Position numbers and translations under genes: made by a program. Under the pieces are notes generated by a model. It had not been told where the DNA came from. It ran no database searches and saw only the letters and a list, made by a program, of their open reading frames with translations. 64,000 bases of DNA from Marinobacter salinus (GTDB taxonomy: Bacteria; Pseudomonadota; Gammaproteobacteria; Pseudomonadales; Oleiphilaceae): contig NZ_CP017715.1 in assembly GCF_001854125.1 (NCBI RefSeq), positions 3,100,001 to 3,164,000 on the forward strand. Reading direction: 5' to 3'. Numbering within the stretch: position 1 is the stretch's first letter; each line of letters opens with the position of its first letter. Of the stretch, positions 1 to 9,263 are shown piece by piece.

Positions 1-926
1 CCGAACAGGCCACCGAGCTGGAACAGAGACTCCGACTGGAAGAGCCTCCAGTGGAAGCCCAGAAAGCGGTTCTGCACACGACTTTCACGGAAATCACCCG
101 GGGCCTTGTGGATGCCTGGTCATTGGGACCGTTTATCAGCGATGTCGTTTCGCCAGGGCAAGCCAATTCTCCCGCAGCCAGCCTGGTCCGAAACTCCGTG
201 GAAATGGCACGGCTGTCGGAAAACGGATGGCGCGGCGACGACATGGACAAGGTACTTGAACGGCTTGGCAAGGATATTGGTGAAACGCCCGCGGCAGTGC
301 GTGACCAAGTCAAAGTCAATGCCACCGAGGCAACCCGGGTGGCGGTTTCCCTAGGGATTCCGCAAGTTACTGCATTGATGCCCGGCAATCAGCAAGACAA
401 CGGAAGTGCGGTCCGCAAGGCACCGGATATGGACCCGGAGCTTCAATTACAGATTCTCCGTGACCTGACCCAGAGTCTTGCTGAAAAGCCGGACATCAAC
501 GAGATCTGTCAGTTGGTGATCGAAGGCATTCAGCGGGCCATCGGCATGCAGCGGGTTGCCCTGTTAATGAATGATCGAAGCGGGCGGGAGCTGGTTCCTC
601 GCAAGCTCAGCGGTCGCGGCACGGATGAGTGGCGGGACAACTTTGCGATCAGCCGGGACGGCACCGGTCCTCTGGGCAGTCTCCTGCCCCATGCCAGCTG
701 TTCCGTGTACCAGCCAAAACCCAATGCCGAAGCCGTTCCCTACGACCGCTGGCTGGGCCGGGTGCCTGCGCTGGTCGGCCCTCTCAGGGCTAACGGTCGC
801 CTGATTGGCCTGTTTTACGCCGACAATGCTGCCGGCGACTATGTGCCATCGGAACAGCAGCTGACGGCGTTCGGACATTTTATCCAGAACGCCCAGCTGT
901 GCCTCAACCTGATCGCATCGTCGTGA
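1..926 (+). CDS. HDOD-type signalling protein with C-terminal GAF domain (5' truncated)
   Basis: The reading frame is open to the left window edge (frame starting at base 3), so only the C-terminal part is present; the GTG at 51 is an internal codon rather than a convincing start. The first ~100 residues are helical and resemble the end of an HDOD output domain. From about residue 130 after base 51 a GAF-like fold follows: a helix (LQLQILRDLTQSLAEKPDI), then VIEGIQRAIGMQRVALLM and a closing LIGLFYADNAA strand-helix typical of GAF domains. HDOD-GAF proteins in Pseudomonas and Marinobacter are thought to act in signalling without a catalytic HD site. It ends 10 bases before the convergent gene at 937. 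Family assignment is by pattern recognition and the missing N-terminus limits certainty. Confidence 0.6.
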   Translation, partial: EQATELEQRLRLEEPPVEAQKAVLHTTFTEITRGLVDAWSLGPFISDVVSPGQANSPAASLVRNSVEMARLSENGWRGDDMDKVLERLGKDIGETPAAVRDQVKVNATEATRVAVSLGIPQVTALMPGNQQDNGSAVRKAPDMDPELQLQILRDLTQSLAEKPDINEICQLVIEGIQRAIGMQRVALLMNDRSGRELVPRKLSGRGTDEWRDNFAISRDGTGPLGSLLPHASCSVYQPKPNAEAVPYDRWLGRVPALVGPLRANGRLIGLFYADNAAGDYVPSEQQLTAFGHFIQNAQLCLNLIASS

Positions 927-936
927 CGAAAACCGA

Positions 937-1548
937 TCAGTGCAGTGCTCTCATCTGACGGGGGTACAATGCGGCGCTCACCTCCGGTTCCTCCAGCAGG
1001 TCTGCCAGTTCCCGATCAATGGCGGTTTCTTCACCTTCATCCGGCAGCGGCTCAAACAGGGTGCTAAGCCAGGAGGCGACAGACGGCGCCTCGTCCCGCT
1101 TATAATCCGTAGACAGCGCCTTGATGCGTCGGAAGCCGATGATACGCTGGTGTTTGGGATCACGAATCTGCTCGAAACCGCGCCAATACACGTGCTCCCG
1201 TGTGTGGAGCTGAACAAACAGGGTGTCTATGGGGCCGTTATCGCCGTCTTCGGGTTCCTCAGGGACCTCAACTGTGGCACTTTCAGCCTCGGCTGCAGGC
1301 TTCTTGTGGCGAATGGTGGTCCAGGCCGGGTACAACACCGCCACGGCATCTGCCTCCACATGCTCACGGGCGGCGCGGAGGATCAACCCCCAGCGGGCCT
1401 TGTCGGCATCGGTTTCAAGAGAATTGATGGGCAAGTCGTAGCTTTGCTCGCTGGACAGGACAATCGCCATCATCGGGGCATCAAGCTCCCCCATGGCCTC
1501 GGCCTGTGCTACTGATACCAGTTCATCGATTGCCATCGGTTGGTTCAT
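937..1548 (-). CDS. Conserved hypothetical protein
   Basis: A 203-residue acidic, probably cytoplasmic protein with no signal peptide or membrane segment. I do not recognise a named domain. The middle (about residues 90-115) is a Glu/Pro/Ala-rich linker, followed by a more ordered stretch with YWRGFEQIRD and the pattern IIGFRRIKAL, and an acidic C-terminus. The ATG at 1548 is preceded by a GAGGCGAG ribosome-binding-like stretch, which supports the start. It lies downstream of the amidase on the same strand with a 114-base gap, so cotranscription is possible but not shown. No function is proposed. Confidence 0.7.
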   Translation of the reverse strand: MNQPMAIDELVSVAQAEAMGELDAPMMAIVLSSEQSYDLPINSLETDADKARWGLILRAAREHVEADAVAVLYPAWTTIRHKKPAAEAESATVEVPEEPEDGDNGPIDTLFVQLHTREHVYWRGFEQIRDPKHQRIIGFRRIKALSTDYKRDEAPSVASWLSTLFEPLPDEGEETAIDRELADLLEEPEVSAALYPRQMRALH

Positions 1549-1662
1549 AATACGCTCGCCTCCTCGATGCCATCAGGGTCTGTCAGGGAGAAGTTGCTCC
1601 CCCTGAGTAACAGCATAGCCTGTTCGGCACTCAAAGATAAACGTGGAGTTTCGACAAGCGGA

Positions 1663-3165
1663 TCACAACCCCCCGGCGTCAGTTATCTTGTCGAGGTGCT
1701 CATACTGGCCGAACCACGGGTTTGCCTCCTCCAGTTGGGCCGCCAGCTGAAGCAACCTTTCTTCACGCCCGTGACCGGCCCCGAACTGCACACCCACCGG
1801 TAAGCCCGATGCCGTCCAGTGCATTGGCACCGACATGGCCGGGGTACCGGTGAGATTGGCCAACTGAGTGAACGGGGTCCGGGCCAGGCTTTCTATGACC
1901 ATCTGATCCACCTGGCCCGTGCGGTGCACCAGTTTTCCGGCCCTTAGGGTCAGCATGATCTTGGCCATCATTTTGAGGTGGGCGGGGGTATCCAGTTCAC
2001 CAATACGGGCCGGCAACTGGCCGGTGGTGGGACAGAGGTACAGATCGTAGCGTTCAAAAAACGCGCCCAGCGCCCGCGCAAAGTCGTTCCACTGCTGCCG
2101 GCGCCGGACATAATCGGGCAGCGGCATGGTATTGCCCAGCATGCCAATCAGCCGGGTATCGAGTTCAAAATCCTCATCTCGGGCACCAAACTGTTCTTTG
2201 GCCTTCGCCATGAGCGCGGACACCTCCCCAAAGTACAGCCCGAGGTAGCAGCGAGCCAGAGCCATGCCATCAAACTCCGGACGGGCATATTCGACCTTGT
2301 GCCCCAGGTTCTCAAGTATCCGGGCCGTGGATTCCACGGCCGCCACACACTCCGGCGCGACGTCGGTGTCATAGGGTGAGGAGGTGAATACACCAATTTT
2401 CAGCGTGCCCGGCGCTTGCTGCATCAGCTCGGAGTATTTGCCTCCCGGCGCCCCGATTTGAAAGGGATCTCCGCACGCAGGTCCGCTCAGGACATCCAGC
2501 ATCCTGGCGCTGTCCCTGACAGTGCGGGTGACTACGTGGTCGGTCGAAGCGCCGGTCCAGGCTTCACCCATGAACGGACCGCTGGAAATGCGCCCCCGGG
2601 AAGGCTTGATGCCAAAGAGACCACAGTAGGCCGCCGGGATACGAATAGAGCCACCGCCATCATTGGCACCTGCCATCGGTACAATACCCGCCGCCACGGC
2701 AGCCCCGGAGCCGCCACTTGATCCGCCCGGCGTCAGTTCGGTATTCCACGGGTTGCGGGACGGTCCCCACAGTTCCGACTCCGTGACAGCCTTGAGGCCG
2801 AATTCCGGCGTCGCGGTGCGCCCCAGAAATACCAGTCCACCCTCACTTGCGCGACGGACAAACTCAGAATTCCGGGGCGCAACGTTCTTCGTCAGCCCTC
2901 GGCTGCCATAGGTACAGGGGTGGCCCGCCTGTTCCTGGGCCAGATCCTTCAGCAACAGTGGCACGCCTGCGAATTCTGACTGTTTCGGAAACTCCTGGGC
3001 CAGCGCTTCGGAAAACTGGGGATAACAAATGGCATTCAGAGTACCGTTGACAGAAGTTGCCCGTTCCACAGCGGCTTCGCAGACTTCCCGGGAGGTCACA
3101 TCTCCCCGCTGAATGAGGTCGGCCAGTGCCGTGGCGTCGTATCGCAGGTATTCGGATTGTTTCAT
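1663..3165 (-). CDS. Amidase signature family enzyme
   Basis: Hydrolyses carboxamide bonds; the substrate cannot be told from sequence. The 500-residue protein has the complete amidase-signature triad at normal spacing: Lys73 in PLLLKDLA, the cis-Ser in the GGSSGGSGAAVAAG glycine-rich loop (Ser149) and the nucleophile Ser173 in GGGSIRIPAAYCG. Length is typical of the family (450-520 residues). No GatB or GatC neighbour is present, so this is unlikely to be the Glu-tRNA amidotransferase subunit GatA; a detoxifying or catabolic amidase, or a 6-aminohexanoate-dimer-hydrolase-like enzyme, fits better. It has no signal peptide, so it should be cytoplasmic. It is divergent from the lytic transglycosylase-like gene at 3218 with only 52 bases between the starts. 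Confidence 0.9.
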   Translation of the reverse strand: MKQSEYLRYDATALADLIQRGDVTSREVCEAAVERATSVNGTLNAICYPQFSEALAQEFPKQSEFAGVPLLLKDLAQEQAGHPCTYGSRGLTKNVAPRNSEFVRRASEGGLVFLGRTATPEFGLKAVTESELWGPSRNPWNTELTPGGSSGGSGAAVAAGIVPMAGANDGGGSIRIPAAYCGLFGIKPSRGRISSGPFMGEAWTGASTDHVVTRTVRDSARMLDVLSGPACGDPFQIGAPGGKYSELMQQAPGTLKIGVFTSSPYDTDVAPECVAAVESTARILENLGHKVEYARPEFDGMALARCYLGLYFGEVSALMAKAKEQFGARDEDFELDTRLIGMLGNTMPLPDYVRRRQQWNDFARALGAFFERYDLYLCPTTGQLPARIGELDTPAHLKMMAKIMLTLRAGKLVHRTGQVDQMVIESLARTPFTQLANLTGTPAMSVPMHWTASGLPVGVQFGAGHGREERLLQLAAQLEEANPWFGQYEHLDKITDAGGL

Positions 3166-3217
3166 GATCGGTTCCGTTTGTTATTGTGTTATCAGGAAGG
3201 TCACGGATTGAACGTGT

Positions 3218-4345
3218 ATGAACTGTAGACTCAAGAGCTTACGCCAGCTCGCCCTGTTTTTCATCCTGACCGGTTCGGTTCTGAATCATGTCCGGGCGGA
3301 CACCGGTTCTCAGCCATCCGGAAACGACTGGATGCAAGTCATCCGGTCCTCGCCCTATTGGGTCAGCCAGGGCGTTTACAGCAACATCCTCACCATCCGG
3401 GACTGGGTCCTCAGGGAAGGCGGTTATTGCGATGACACGGACCGCCACATCCTGTTCGACATGCGGGGACAATTTCTCGCCTGGATTTCCGACGGGGCCG
3501 ATCGCGACGACACCCAGGCCCTGCTCAACACCACCCGGCAATCCCTGCACGAAAAGAAAACCGTCGAAACCTGGGTTCCGGGGCAAGAGGGAGAAACGGG
3601 CTACCCGTTCGCCCTGGCCTGCGACCAACCCCACGTAAACCTCGATGAAGCTGTTGCTCGCTATCTGGGCACCATACCGGCAGACCGGATCTGGGGAGAC
3701 TGGGATGATCTGTCGTTCGGCAGCACTGAACGGCCGGGAGCTCTGCACGAAGCACTCATGTATGTTTACCAGCGACGGATGAGCCAGAACCGGCTGGAGC
3801 TTCCTGAGGCCTTGCCTCGCTACCTCGCCGGGCAAATCCTGATTGAGAGTGGCGGCCAGGCCAGGGCACACTCGGAGGCCAACGCCCGGGGTATTCTCCA
3901 GCTGTCACCATCGGCACTGTCCGACTGCCAGATAAAACCTCGCAATTACTGGCACCGACTGGCCCAAATCGACTGCGCATTCAAGCTTATGAACCAGAAT
4001 GCCCGCAACCTGCGCCCGGCTTTCGAGCAACGTTTCGGCCACCTCCCGCAGGCCAAGCGCGATCGCTTATTCACGCTTTTGCTGGTGCAGGCCTACCATG
4101 GCGGAGCGGGTCGCGTACAAGCCCTGCTGGATGACGAGAACCTGTCCCGGCCGGCGGCGTACTTTGCGGAACACCAGGAACGCTTTTCCGCAGGCGACAT
4201 TGCCTTTGGCATGGTCTTCCATAATCTGGGGCGAGATCGCCTCGGGCTGGCATCGCTTTACTACGTGGCCGATGTTCAACTGGCCACAGAAGCTCTGTGC
4301 CGGTCACCTCGGTTAAGTACAACGGAATTCTGTAAATGGAATTAA
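3218..4345 (+). CDS. Secreted lytic-transglycosylase-like (SLT fold) protein
   Basis: A 375-residue protein with an N-terminal signal peptide (hydrophobic LALFFILTGSVL, probable cleavage near VRA-D at residue 27), so periplasmic. The C-terminal half looks like a goose-lysozyme/SLT transglycosylase domain: the likely catalytic Glu210 in ILIESGG, followed by the characteristic ARGILQLSPSAL segment (usually GLMQI/GLMQL). Such enzymes cleave the MurNAc-GlcNAc bond of peptidoglycan. The N-terminal 150 residues are unfamiliar and hold several cysteines. The last 10 bases overlap the start of the TauE/SafE gene, suggesting translational coupling. Divergence from standard SLT motifs means activity is inferred. 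Confidence 0.7.
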   Translation: MNCRLKSLRQLALFFILTGSVLNHVRADTGSQPSGNDWMQVIRSSPYWVSQGVYSNILTIRDWVLREGGYCDDTDRHILFDMRGQFLAWISDGADRDDTQALLNTTRQSLHEKKTVETWVPGQEGETGYPFALACDQPHVNLDEAVARYLGTIPADRIWGDWDDLSFGSTERPGALHEALMYVYQRRMSQNRLELPEALPRYLAGQILIESGGQARAHSEANARGILQLSPSALSDCQIKPRNYWHRLAQIDCAFKLMNQNARNLRPAFEQRFGHLPQAKRDRLFTLLLVQAYHGGAGRVQALLDDENLSRPAAYFAEHQERFSAGDIAFGMVFHNLGRDRLGLASLYYVADVQLATEALCRSPRLSTTEFCKWN

Positions 4346-5097
4346 CCCTGTTACCCGAGAGCCTTAGCCTGCCTGTCGCTCTCTTTCTGCTGGCCTGCTC
4401 CACCCTGACCTCCATGATCACCGCCAGCCTCGGCGCCGGTGGCGGTGTGCTCTTGCTGGTGTTAATGGCCAACTGGATGCCGCCAGCCGCCATTATTCCG
4501 GTCCATGGCATGATCCAGCTGGGCTCTAACAGCGGCCGCGCCTTCCTGACCCGAAAAAAAGTGGACTGGAAAGTGATTGCTGTATTTGCACCCGGCGTGG
4601 TCGCCGGCGCGACTCTCGGCGCCTGGCTGCTGATTGATTTACCCGCGCCGGTCTGGCAACTGACCATCGCCCTTTTTGTGCTTTGTCTGTGTTGGGGACC
4701 GCCGCTGCCAAAGGCATCCCTGGGCAAGGCTGGAATCTTTCTGGCCGCAACACTAACCAGCTTCGTCAGCCTTTTTGTCGGTGCCACAGGCCCGCTGGTG
4801 GCGGCCTTCATCAAGCAGATTCACGCAGACCGGTTCACCACAGTCGCCACCTTTGCCACCGCCATGACCCTGCAGCACGCCCCCAAGGCATTGGTCTTCA
4901 GCGTAGCGGGTTTTGTCTTTCCGGACTGGCTGCCGTTCATACTGGCCATGATCGTCAGCGGCTTTGCCGGCACCTGGCTCGGGCTTCATGTTCTCAACTC
5001 ACTGAGCAACCGATGGTTTCATCAGGCCTTTAACCTGGTTCTGACACTCCTGGCGCTGCGATTGCTCTGGCAGGCTGGGAGCGCCGCTGGCGGGTGA
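4336..5097 (+). CDS. TauE/SafE family sulfite/organosulfonate exporter-type membrane protein
   Basis: An inner-membrane protein of 253 residues with about eight hydrophobic helices. It shows the two related halves typical of the TauE/SafE (DUF81) family: the first begins with a GAGGGVLLLVLMANW motif and the second with VGATGPLVAAFI, each the family's glycine-rich re-entrant signature. Members export sulfite, sulfoacetate or related anions, but substrates are rarely known. The start overlaps the end of the upstream gene by 10 bases, so the two are probably cotranscribed. It runs convergently into the diguanylate cyclase at 5107 with nine bases between them. Confidence 0.85.
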   Translation: MELTLLPESLSLPVALFLLACSTLTSMITASLGAGGGVLLLVLMANWMPPAAIIPVHGMIQLGSNSGRAFLTRKKVDWKVIAVFAPGVVAGATLGAWLLIDLPAPVWQLTIALFVLCLCWGPPLPKASLGKAGIFLAATLTSFVSLFVGATGPLVAAFIKQIHADRFTTVATFATAMTLQHAPKALVFSVAGFVFPDWLPFILAMIVSGFAGTWLGLHVLNSLSNRWFHQAFNLVLTLLALRLLWQAGSAAGG

Positions 5098-5106
5098 GCC
5101 TGACAA

Positions 5107-7473
5107 TCAGGACACGGCGGGTTCCGGGTCGTCGGGCGGCGCAGGAACCACGACAACCGCATTGCGACCACGGGATTTGGCAATGTACGAGCCTTCGTCA
5201 GCACGGGACATCACCTCTCTTGGGCCACTGTCACTGGAGGTGAGCCCGGTAAGGCCAATGCTGGCAGTAACGCCGAAACTCCGACCATCCCGCTCTATCC
5301 GCAAACCCTCAACGCGGGCTCGAATGCTCTCTGCCAGAGCCTCGGCTCGTTCAAGACCACAGGCAGGAAGAATAATTCCGAATTCATCACCACCCAGCCG
5401 TGCAACGGTGTCGGACTGCCGCACCGCATCCTTGAAGAGGTCCGCCAGGCGTTTCAGCAAATCGTCCCCGAGCAGGTGACCGCCTTCATCGTTCACTGGC
5501 TTGAAATAGTCCAGATCAATCAACATCAGCACCGATCGAGCAGACTGATGCGACACTTCACCCATGCATTTGACCAGGGAGGCGCTGAACGCCCGGCGAT
5601 TGAGCAACTGGGTAAGACTGTCATGGGTTGCCTCCCAGGACAGTCGCTGTTCCTCGCGCCGGCGTTCGCTGTCATCCCTGATCACAAACACCATGCGCTC
5701 GTTGTGTCTGCCCTGACGGATATGCAGCATGGTCAGATCGATATCAAATATCCGGCCATTCTGATTGCGTAATGTGGCGTAAAGACTGTCAACATTTTCA
5801 CCGTCCAGAAACTCGGTGAGGGACAGGACCTTCTCGTTGGCCAGAATCACCACCAGATCAAAGAAATTCTGCCTGGCACAGTCACCCTCTGCGCCAAGGA
5901 ACTGACAGGCCGCGTGGTTGGCGTAACGAATCCGGCCCTGCACATCCACCATCAGAACCCCTTCCTGGAGCACTCCCAGAATGTTTTCCGCACGCAACTG
6001 CTCTTCCCTCAGCGCTTCTTCCACTTCCAGTTCGCGGGAAATATCACGCACCACGGTGATACTTCCCAGCGCCTTGTCCTGCGTCTCGATCACCGATGTC
6101 ATGACATCCCCCCAGATCAACTCACGGTCGCCACGACTCGGAATCCGGAACCGCCCCCGGAAGACTTCATTGTTCTTCAGAGCCTGCTTCCAACCAGCCA
6201 GAACAACCTCGCGATCCGGCTCGTAAACCCCGGCGATCAGGTAAGTATGTTGAAGCTCTGAAGCCGGGCGCCCGATGAGGTTTTCGAATGCCGGGTTCAC
6301 AAAATCGATTCGCCCCAGAACATCGGTCTGAACGATGCCGATTGGAGCACTCTGGGTCAGTGAACGGAAAAAGGCCTCTCGTTCCGCCAGTGATCCCAGC
6401 ACTTCGTCCCGTTCGTCCATCACCGTGTTGAAGATTTGCGCGACCTGACGGATTTCCCGGCCTCCGGACACATCGACAGGATTGTTTCGAATCCCCAGGT
6501 GACGCTCATTGATTTGCACACCCAGTGTCTGCAGTGGTGCCATCAGGCGGCGGAATCTCCACAACGCCAGGGGTGCAAACAGGGCAATGACACCGAGCAG
6601 TGTCCAGACGAACGCGTCCGCCATGCGGGTAATCGGGGCAAAGGCCTCCCGGGCTGGCCACTCCGCTGCTACAAACCATGGCACCTGGGCCATCTGCTGC
6701 ACCGACATGATGGTTTTATCGCCACTGTCATTGCGGGTTGGCCGCGTACCCTCAAAACCCTCCATGGCATCCCGCAGCACAGGATTCTCCACCCTCACTG
6801 GCACCATAACTTCGCCCGTTCGACCATGGGCCAGCGCGACCCCGCTCCGGGTGGCAACGCTCAGATACCCAGTCTTGCCGACATGGATACTGGCGAACTC
6901 TTCCATGAAGTTCTCGCCCTTGAGGAGAATGGCGCCGCCGATCATGCCGATGAACTTTTGCCGATGATCGAAAACCGGCGCTGCGATCATGATCGTCGGG
7001 CTTTCCTCATAGTTGGCGGCATAGGGCTCGCTGATCACCGGCGTCAAACGCTGGGAAACGTCCCGGAAATAGCCTCGATGGCTGATATCGAGGCCGGTCT
7101 GTCGGAAGGCTTCAGGATACTCGGCCAGAACCTGACCACTCGCGCCGATCAGGTAGAGACCATCAAAGAGGTGCTGGAGAGCAATTTGCTGGCGAATGAG
7201 GATCTTTGCCCGGGCACTGAACGCCGTTTCGTCCATGGTGAAGCTTTCGGCAACGTGATTAAGCGCCTCCAGCCTCAGGGCCAGTTTGTCGTCCAGTTCC
7301 CCCGCCACCAGCCGGGCAATGGTTTCAACCTGAATTTCCGCCTGCTGCTCAAGCTCGCCCTGACTGAGCAGGGAACCGGCAATGGTGACCATCAATGCCG
7401 AAAGCACGATAGCAACGACAACCAGAGCCACTGCCCGATTAACAAGGCTTCCAAACCAGCGTTTGATCATCAC
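5107..7473 (-). CDS. Membrane diguanylate cyclase: Cache-PAS-PAS-GGDEF
   Basis: Predicted to make cyclic di-GMP from GTP in response to a periplasmic signal. Domain order over 788 residues: TM helix (about 12-34), periplasmic Cache-type sensor (35-280, with ISEPYAA and MIAAPVFD segments), second TM helix (286-308), a HAMP-like linker (309-360), two PAS domains (365-480 and 495-605) and a GGDEF domain (615-775). The active site is intact, GGDEF at 694-698, and an allosteric inhibitory site RQSD lies at 685-688, exactly five residues before it. The N-terminus of the GGDEF domain has the canonical HDSLTQLLNRRAF. It should therefore be an active, product-inhibited cyclase. No EAL domain is present. 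A 203-base intergenic region separates its start from exbB. Confidence 0.95.
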   Translation of the reverse strand: MMIKRWFGSLVNRAVALVVVAIVLSALMVTIAGSLLSQGELEQQAEIQVETIARLVAGELDDKLALRLEALNHVAESFTMDETAFSARAKILIRQQIALQHLFDGLYLIGASGQVLAEYPEAFRQTGLDISHRGYFRDVSQRLTPVISEPYAANYEESPTIMIAAPVFDHRQKFIGMIGGAILLKGENFMEEFASIHVGKTGYLSVATRSGVALAHGRTGEVMVPVRVENPVLRDAMEGFEGTRPTRNDSGDKTIMSVQQMAQVPWFVAAEWPAREAFAPITRMADAFVWTLLGVIALFAPLALWRFRRLMAPLQTLGVQINERHLGIRNNPVDVSGGREIRQVAQIFNTVMDERDEVLGSLAEREAFFRSLTQSAPIGIVQTDVLGRIDFVNPAFENLIGRPASELQHTYLIAGVYEPDREVVLAGWKQALKNNEVFRGRFRIPSRGDRELIWGDVMTSVIETQDKALGSITVVRDISRELEVEEALREEQLRAENILGVLQEGVLMVDVQGRIRYANHAACQFLGAEGDCARQNFFDLVVILANEKVLSLTEFLDGENVDSLYATLRNQNGRIFDIDLTMLHIRQGRHNERMVFVIRDDSERRREEQRLSWEATHDSLTQLLNRRAFSASLVKCMGEVSHQSARSVLMLIDLDYFKPVNDEGGHLLGDDLLKRLADLFKDAVRQSDTVARLGGDEFGIILPACGLERAEALAESIRARVEGLRIERDGRSFGVTASIGLTGLTSSDSGPREVMSRADEGSYIAKSRGRNAVVVVPAPPDDPEPAVS

Positions 7474-7615
7474 CGCGTTCCGGCTCCGTGTACTGGGGTG
7501 TTACGGCAGATAGAGATACTCCGTTGTTCGCTGTTCAGCCACTGTTAGCACGATGTTTTAATCACAACTCGTTGACTGAATTTTACCAGAGCTTTCGGCA
7601 ATTTCAGGTTACACC

Positions 7616-7643
7616 TTGAAAACTTACTGCGAATGTATATCAT
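7616..7643 (+). promoter_or_regulatory. Predicted sigma-70 promoter of the exbB-exbD-exbD-tonB operon
   Basis: TTGAAA (7616-7621) and TATCAT (7638-7643) are separated by 16 bases and lie about 35 bases before the exbB start. They match five of six bases in each consensus hexamer. Read by eye only. Confidence 0.5.
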
Positions 7644-7662
7644 TTAGATCTAGTTCTCATTA
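7632..7662 (+). promoter_or_regulatory. Candidate Fur-binding region
   Basis: An AT-rich stretch with AATGTATATCATTT followed by AGTTCTCATT overlaps and follows the predicted -10 element of the TonB-system operon. The ATCATT and TTCTCATT modules resemble Fur-box hexamers, and iron control of exbB/tonB operons is well established. The match to the 19-base Fur consensus is partial. Confidence 0.4.
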
Positions 7663-7676
7663 GCGAGTGCACATCC

Positions 7677-8477
7677 ATGCCAGATATTGCCCTGCTCCAC
7701 ACAACTGAGCCGCTCGGTCACCTGGTTTCCCGTTTGTTCGCTATGGGCGGGCCGGTAATGATGGCCCTCGTCGTGATCGCAATGACCGGCGTTATCACCT
7801 TCGTCTATCTGATGCTGCTTGGGATTTTTTACGCACCCCGCCTGACCAGCAGACTTAAAAAAATTATGACGATCTGGCAACAAACGCCGGCCAGAGTGAA
7901 CCCCCGGGAGCTGCAGTTACGGGTGGGTACATATGGCCGCCTGAACCCGTTACTTCGCCTTGTTACCAGTACCATGCTGGCCTGCCAGCAAAGGCGGGAC
8001 CGAGAGCAAATTCGCAAGACGGTTGCCCTTGACGCTCAGCAAGCGCTGGAACCCTTCGAGGCACCACTGAAAATTATTGAGGTAATCGCAGCCCTTGCTC
8101 CTTTACTGGGGTTACTGGGAACCGTAATGGGCATGATTGAGGCGTTCAGCACCATGGCCGCAGCTGAGGGCCGAGCCAACGCCACACAGCTCAGTGGTGG
8201 TATTTATGAAGCTCTGACCACGACCGCCGCAGGCCTGGTGATCGCCATCCCCTTTGCCGCGATTGCAGCCTGGATCGAGTTCCGATTACGACGTATTCAC
8301 CAAACCGTTAACTATACGCTGATCACCGTATTGAGCGTAGCAGACTCGGAGGAGGCGTTTGTATCGGAGCCTCCATCCAGCGTCTCTCCCCAGACGAATA
8401 GTGTTCAGGAAGACCCTGGAACTGCGAATGAAACCGCCCGGTATGACAGGCAAGGGCTGGCGCATGCAACTGGTTGA
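7677..8477 (+). CDS. exbB: ExbB/TolQ/MotA family proton channel subunit
   Basis: First gene of a four-gene TonB energising operon. ExbB forms the pentameric inner-membrane proton channel that drives TonB. The 266-residue protein has a first TM helix (about 22-50), a cytoplasmic stretch, and the conserved pair of helices around LGLLGTVMGMIEAF and GIYEALTTTAAGLVIAIPFAA, the ExbB/TolQ signature. The C-terminal ~35 residues are hydrophilic and variable. A Fur-like promoter precedes it, suggesting iron regulation. TolQ is an alternative, but the downstream TonB-like gene and the absence of tolA/tolB favour ExbB. Confidence 0.85.
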   Translation: MPDIALLHTTEPLGHLVSRLFAMGGPVMMALVVIAMTGVITFVYLMLLGIFYAPRLTSRLKKIMTIWQQTPARVNPRELQLRVGTYGRLNPLLRLVTSTMLACQQRRDREQIRKTVALDAQQALEPFEAPLKIIEVIAALAPLLGLLGTVMGMIEAFSTMAAAEGRANATQLSGGIYEALTTTAAGLVIAIPFAAIAAWIEFRLRRIHQTVNYTLITVLSVADSEEAFVSEPPSSVSPQTNSVQEDPGTANETARYDRQGLAHATG

Positions 8478-8859
8478 GCCCCGCCCTGGCCGGCCGATCC
8501 CCATTCGTCTTACACCACTGATAGACGTGGTGTTTATCCTGCTGGTGTTCTTCATGCTCACCAGCAGGTTGCTGCCGGTCAGCTTTCTGGAACTCGGCAA
8601 CACCCATCCGGGGCGTAGCTTCCTCACCGACCACCCGATCCCTGAACTGACTGTCATCCCGGATGGCAACGTACTCTGGCGGAGCCAGCCCCGGACGTTG
8701 CAGGTGCTGGTCATCGAACTGACTTCGGCCGGCATATCCGAGGTTAGCCTGAGCACCCGGCCAGAAACCGGGCTTAAACATTTCACCCGGACTCTCGGCC
8801 GGCTCAACAACGCCGGTATTAAAACCCACTGGAAACGAACCACCCAAGAGACACCATGA
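8428..8859 (+). CDS. exbD: ExbD/TolR family protein (first copy)
   Basis: The single-TM partner of ExbB, carrying the essential Asp in the membrane helix: the motif PIRLTPLIDVVFILLVFF is the ExbD/TolR hallmark (Asp in LIDVVF). A periplasmic domain follows. The frame opens further upstream, but the ATG at 8428 or the ATG at 8464 is the more sensible start; 8428 gives 143 residues. Both overlap the end of exbB, suggesting translational coupling. It ends in an ATGA overlap with the next gene, which encodes a second ExbD-like protein. Confidence 0.8.
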   Translation: MKPPGMTGKGWRMQLVEPRPGRPIPIRLTPLIDVVFILLVFFMLTSRLLPVSFLELGNTHPGRSFLTDHPIPELTVIPDGNVLWRSQPRTLQVLVIELTSAGISEVSLSTRPETGLKHFTRTLGRLNNAGIKTHWKRTTQETP

Positions 8860-9263
8860 CCGATATGGTTCCCCCACCATCAACCTCTGGCAAAACTCTA
8901 ATGAGTCGCGTGGAGGATGCTCTGCTTCCGCTGATCAACCTGGTGTTCCTGTTGCTCATGTTCTTTATCGTCGCCGGCCAGCTTGCCGACGAACCGCTAC
9001 CAGAGCTACCTTCTACCGGTGCCAGCCAGTCCCAACAACCCTATGCCGATCTGCTGGTGACGGCCAGCGGCGACTGGCAGGTAGCTGGCGAGACACTGAC
9101 GCGCGAAACCCTGCCCGGCAGGCTACCCGGGGCGCAATCCGGGCAGCCCCTGAAGGTTGCCGCCGCAGGCGCTATATCCATGGCGCAACTGGAAACTCTG
9201 TTTCGGGTACTGGCGAGCAGCGGCTACACCGACATAATACTGCTGACAGAGCCATCATCATGA
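8856..9263 (+). CDS. ExbD/TolR family protein (second copy)
   Basis: A 135-residue paralogue of the preceding gene, with one N-terminal TM helix (LLPLINLVFLLLMFFIVAGQ) and a short periplasmic domain. Here the helix reads LINLVFLL where the upstream copy has LIDVVFIL, so the usual membrane Asp is replaced by Asn at that position. Start and stop codons overlap neighbours (ATGA at 8856 and again at 9260). Tandem ExbD genes in TonB operons are known in several proteobacteria; the second may be a non-proton-carrying structural partner. That is inference. Confidence 0.8.
   Translation: MTDMVPPPSTSGKTLMSRVEDALLPLINLVFLLLMFFIVAGQLADEPLPELPSTGASQSQQPYADLLVTASGDWQVAGETLTRETLPGRLPGAQSGQPLKVAAAGAISMAQLETLFRVLASSGYTDIILLTEPSS

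Noticed and set aside
6436-7548. 370-codon plus-strand frame
   Set aside because: Antisense to the N-terminal half of the Cache-PAS-GGDEF protein, no recognisable domain, no ribosome-binding site.
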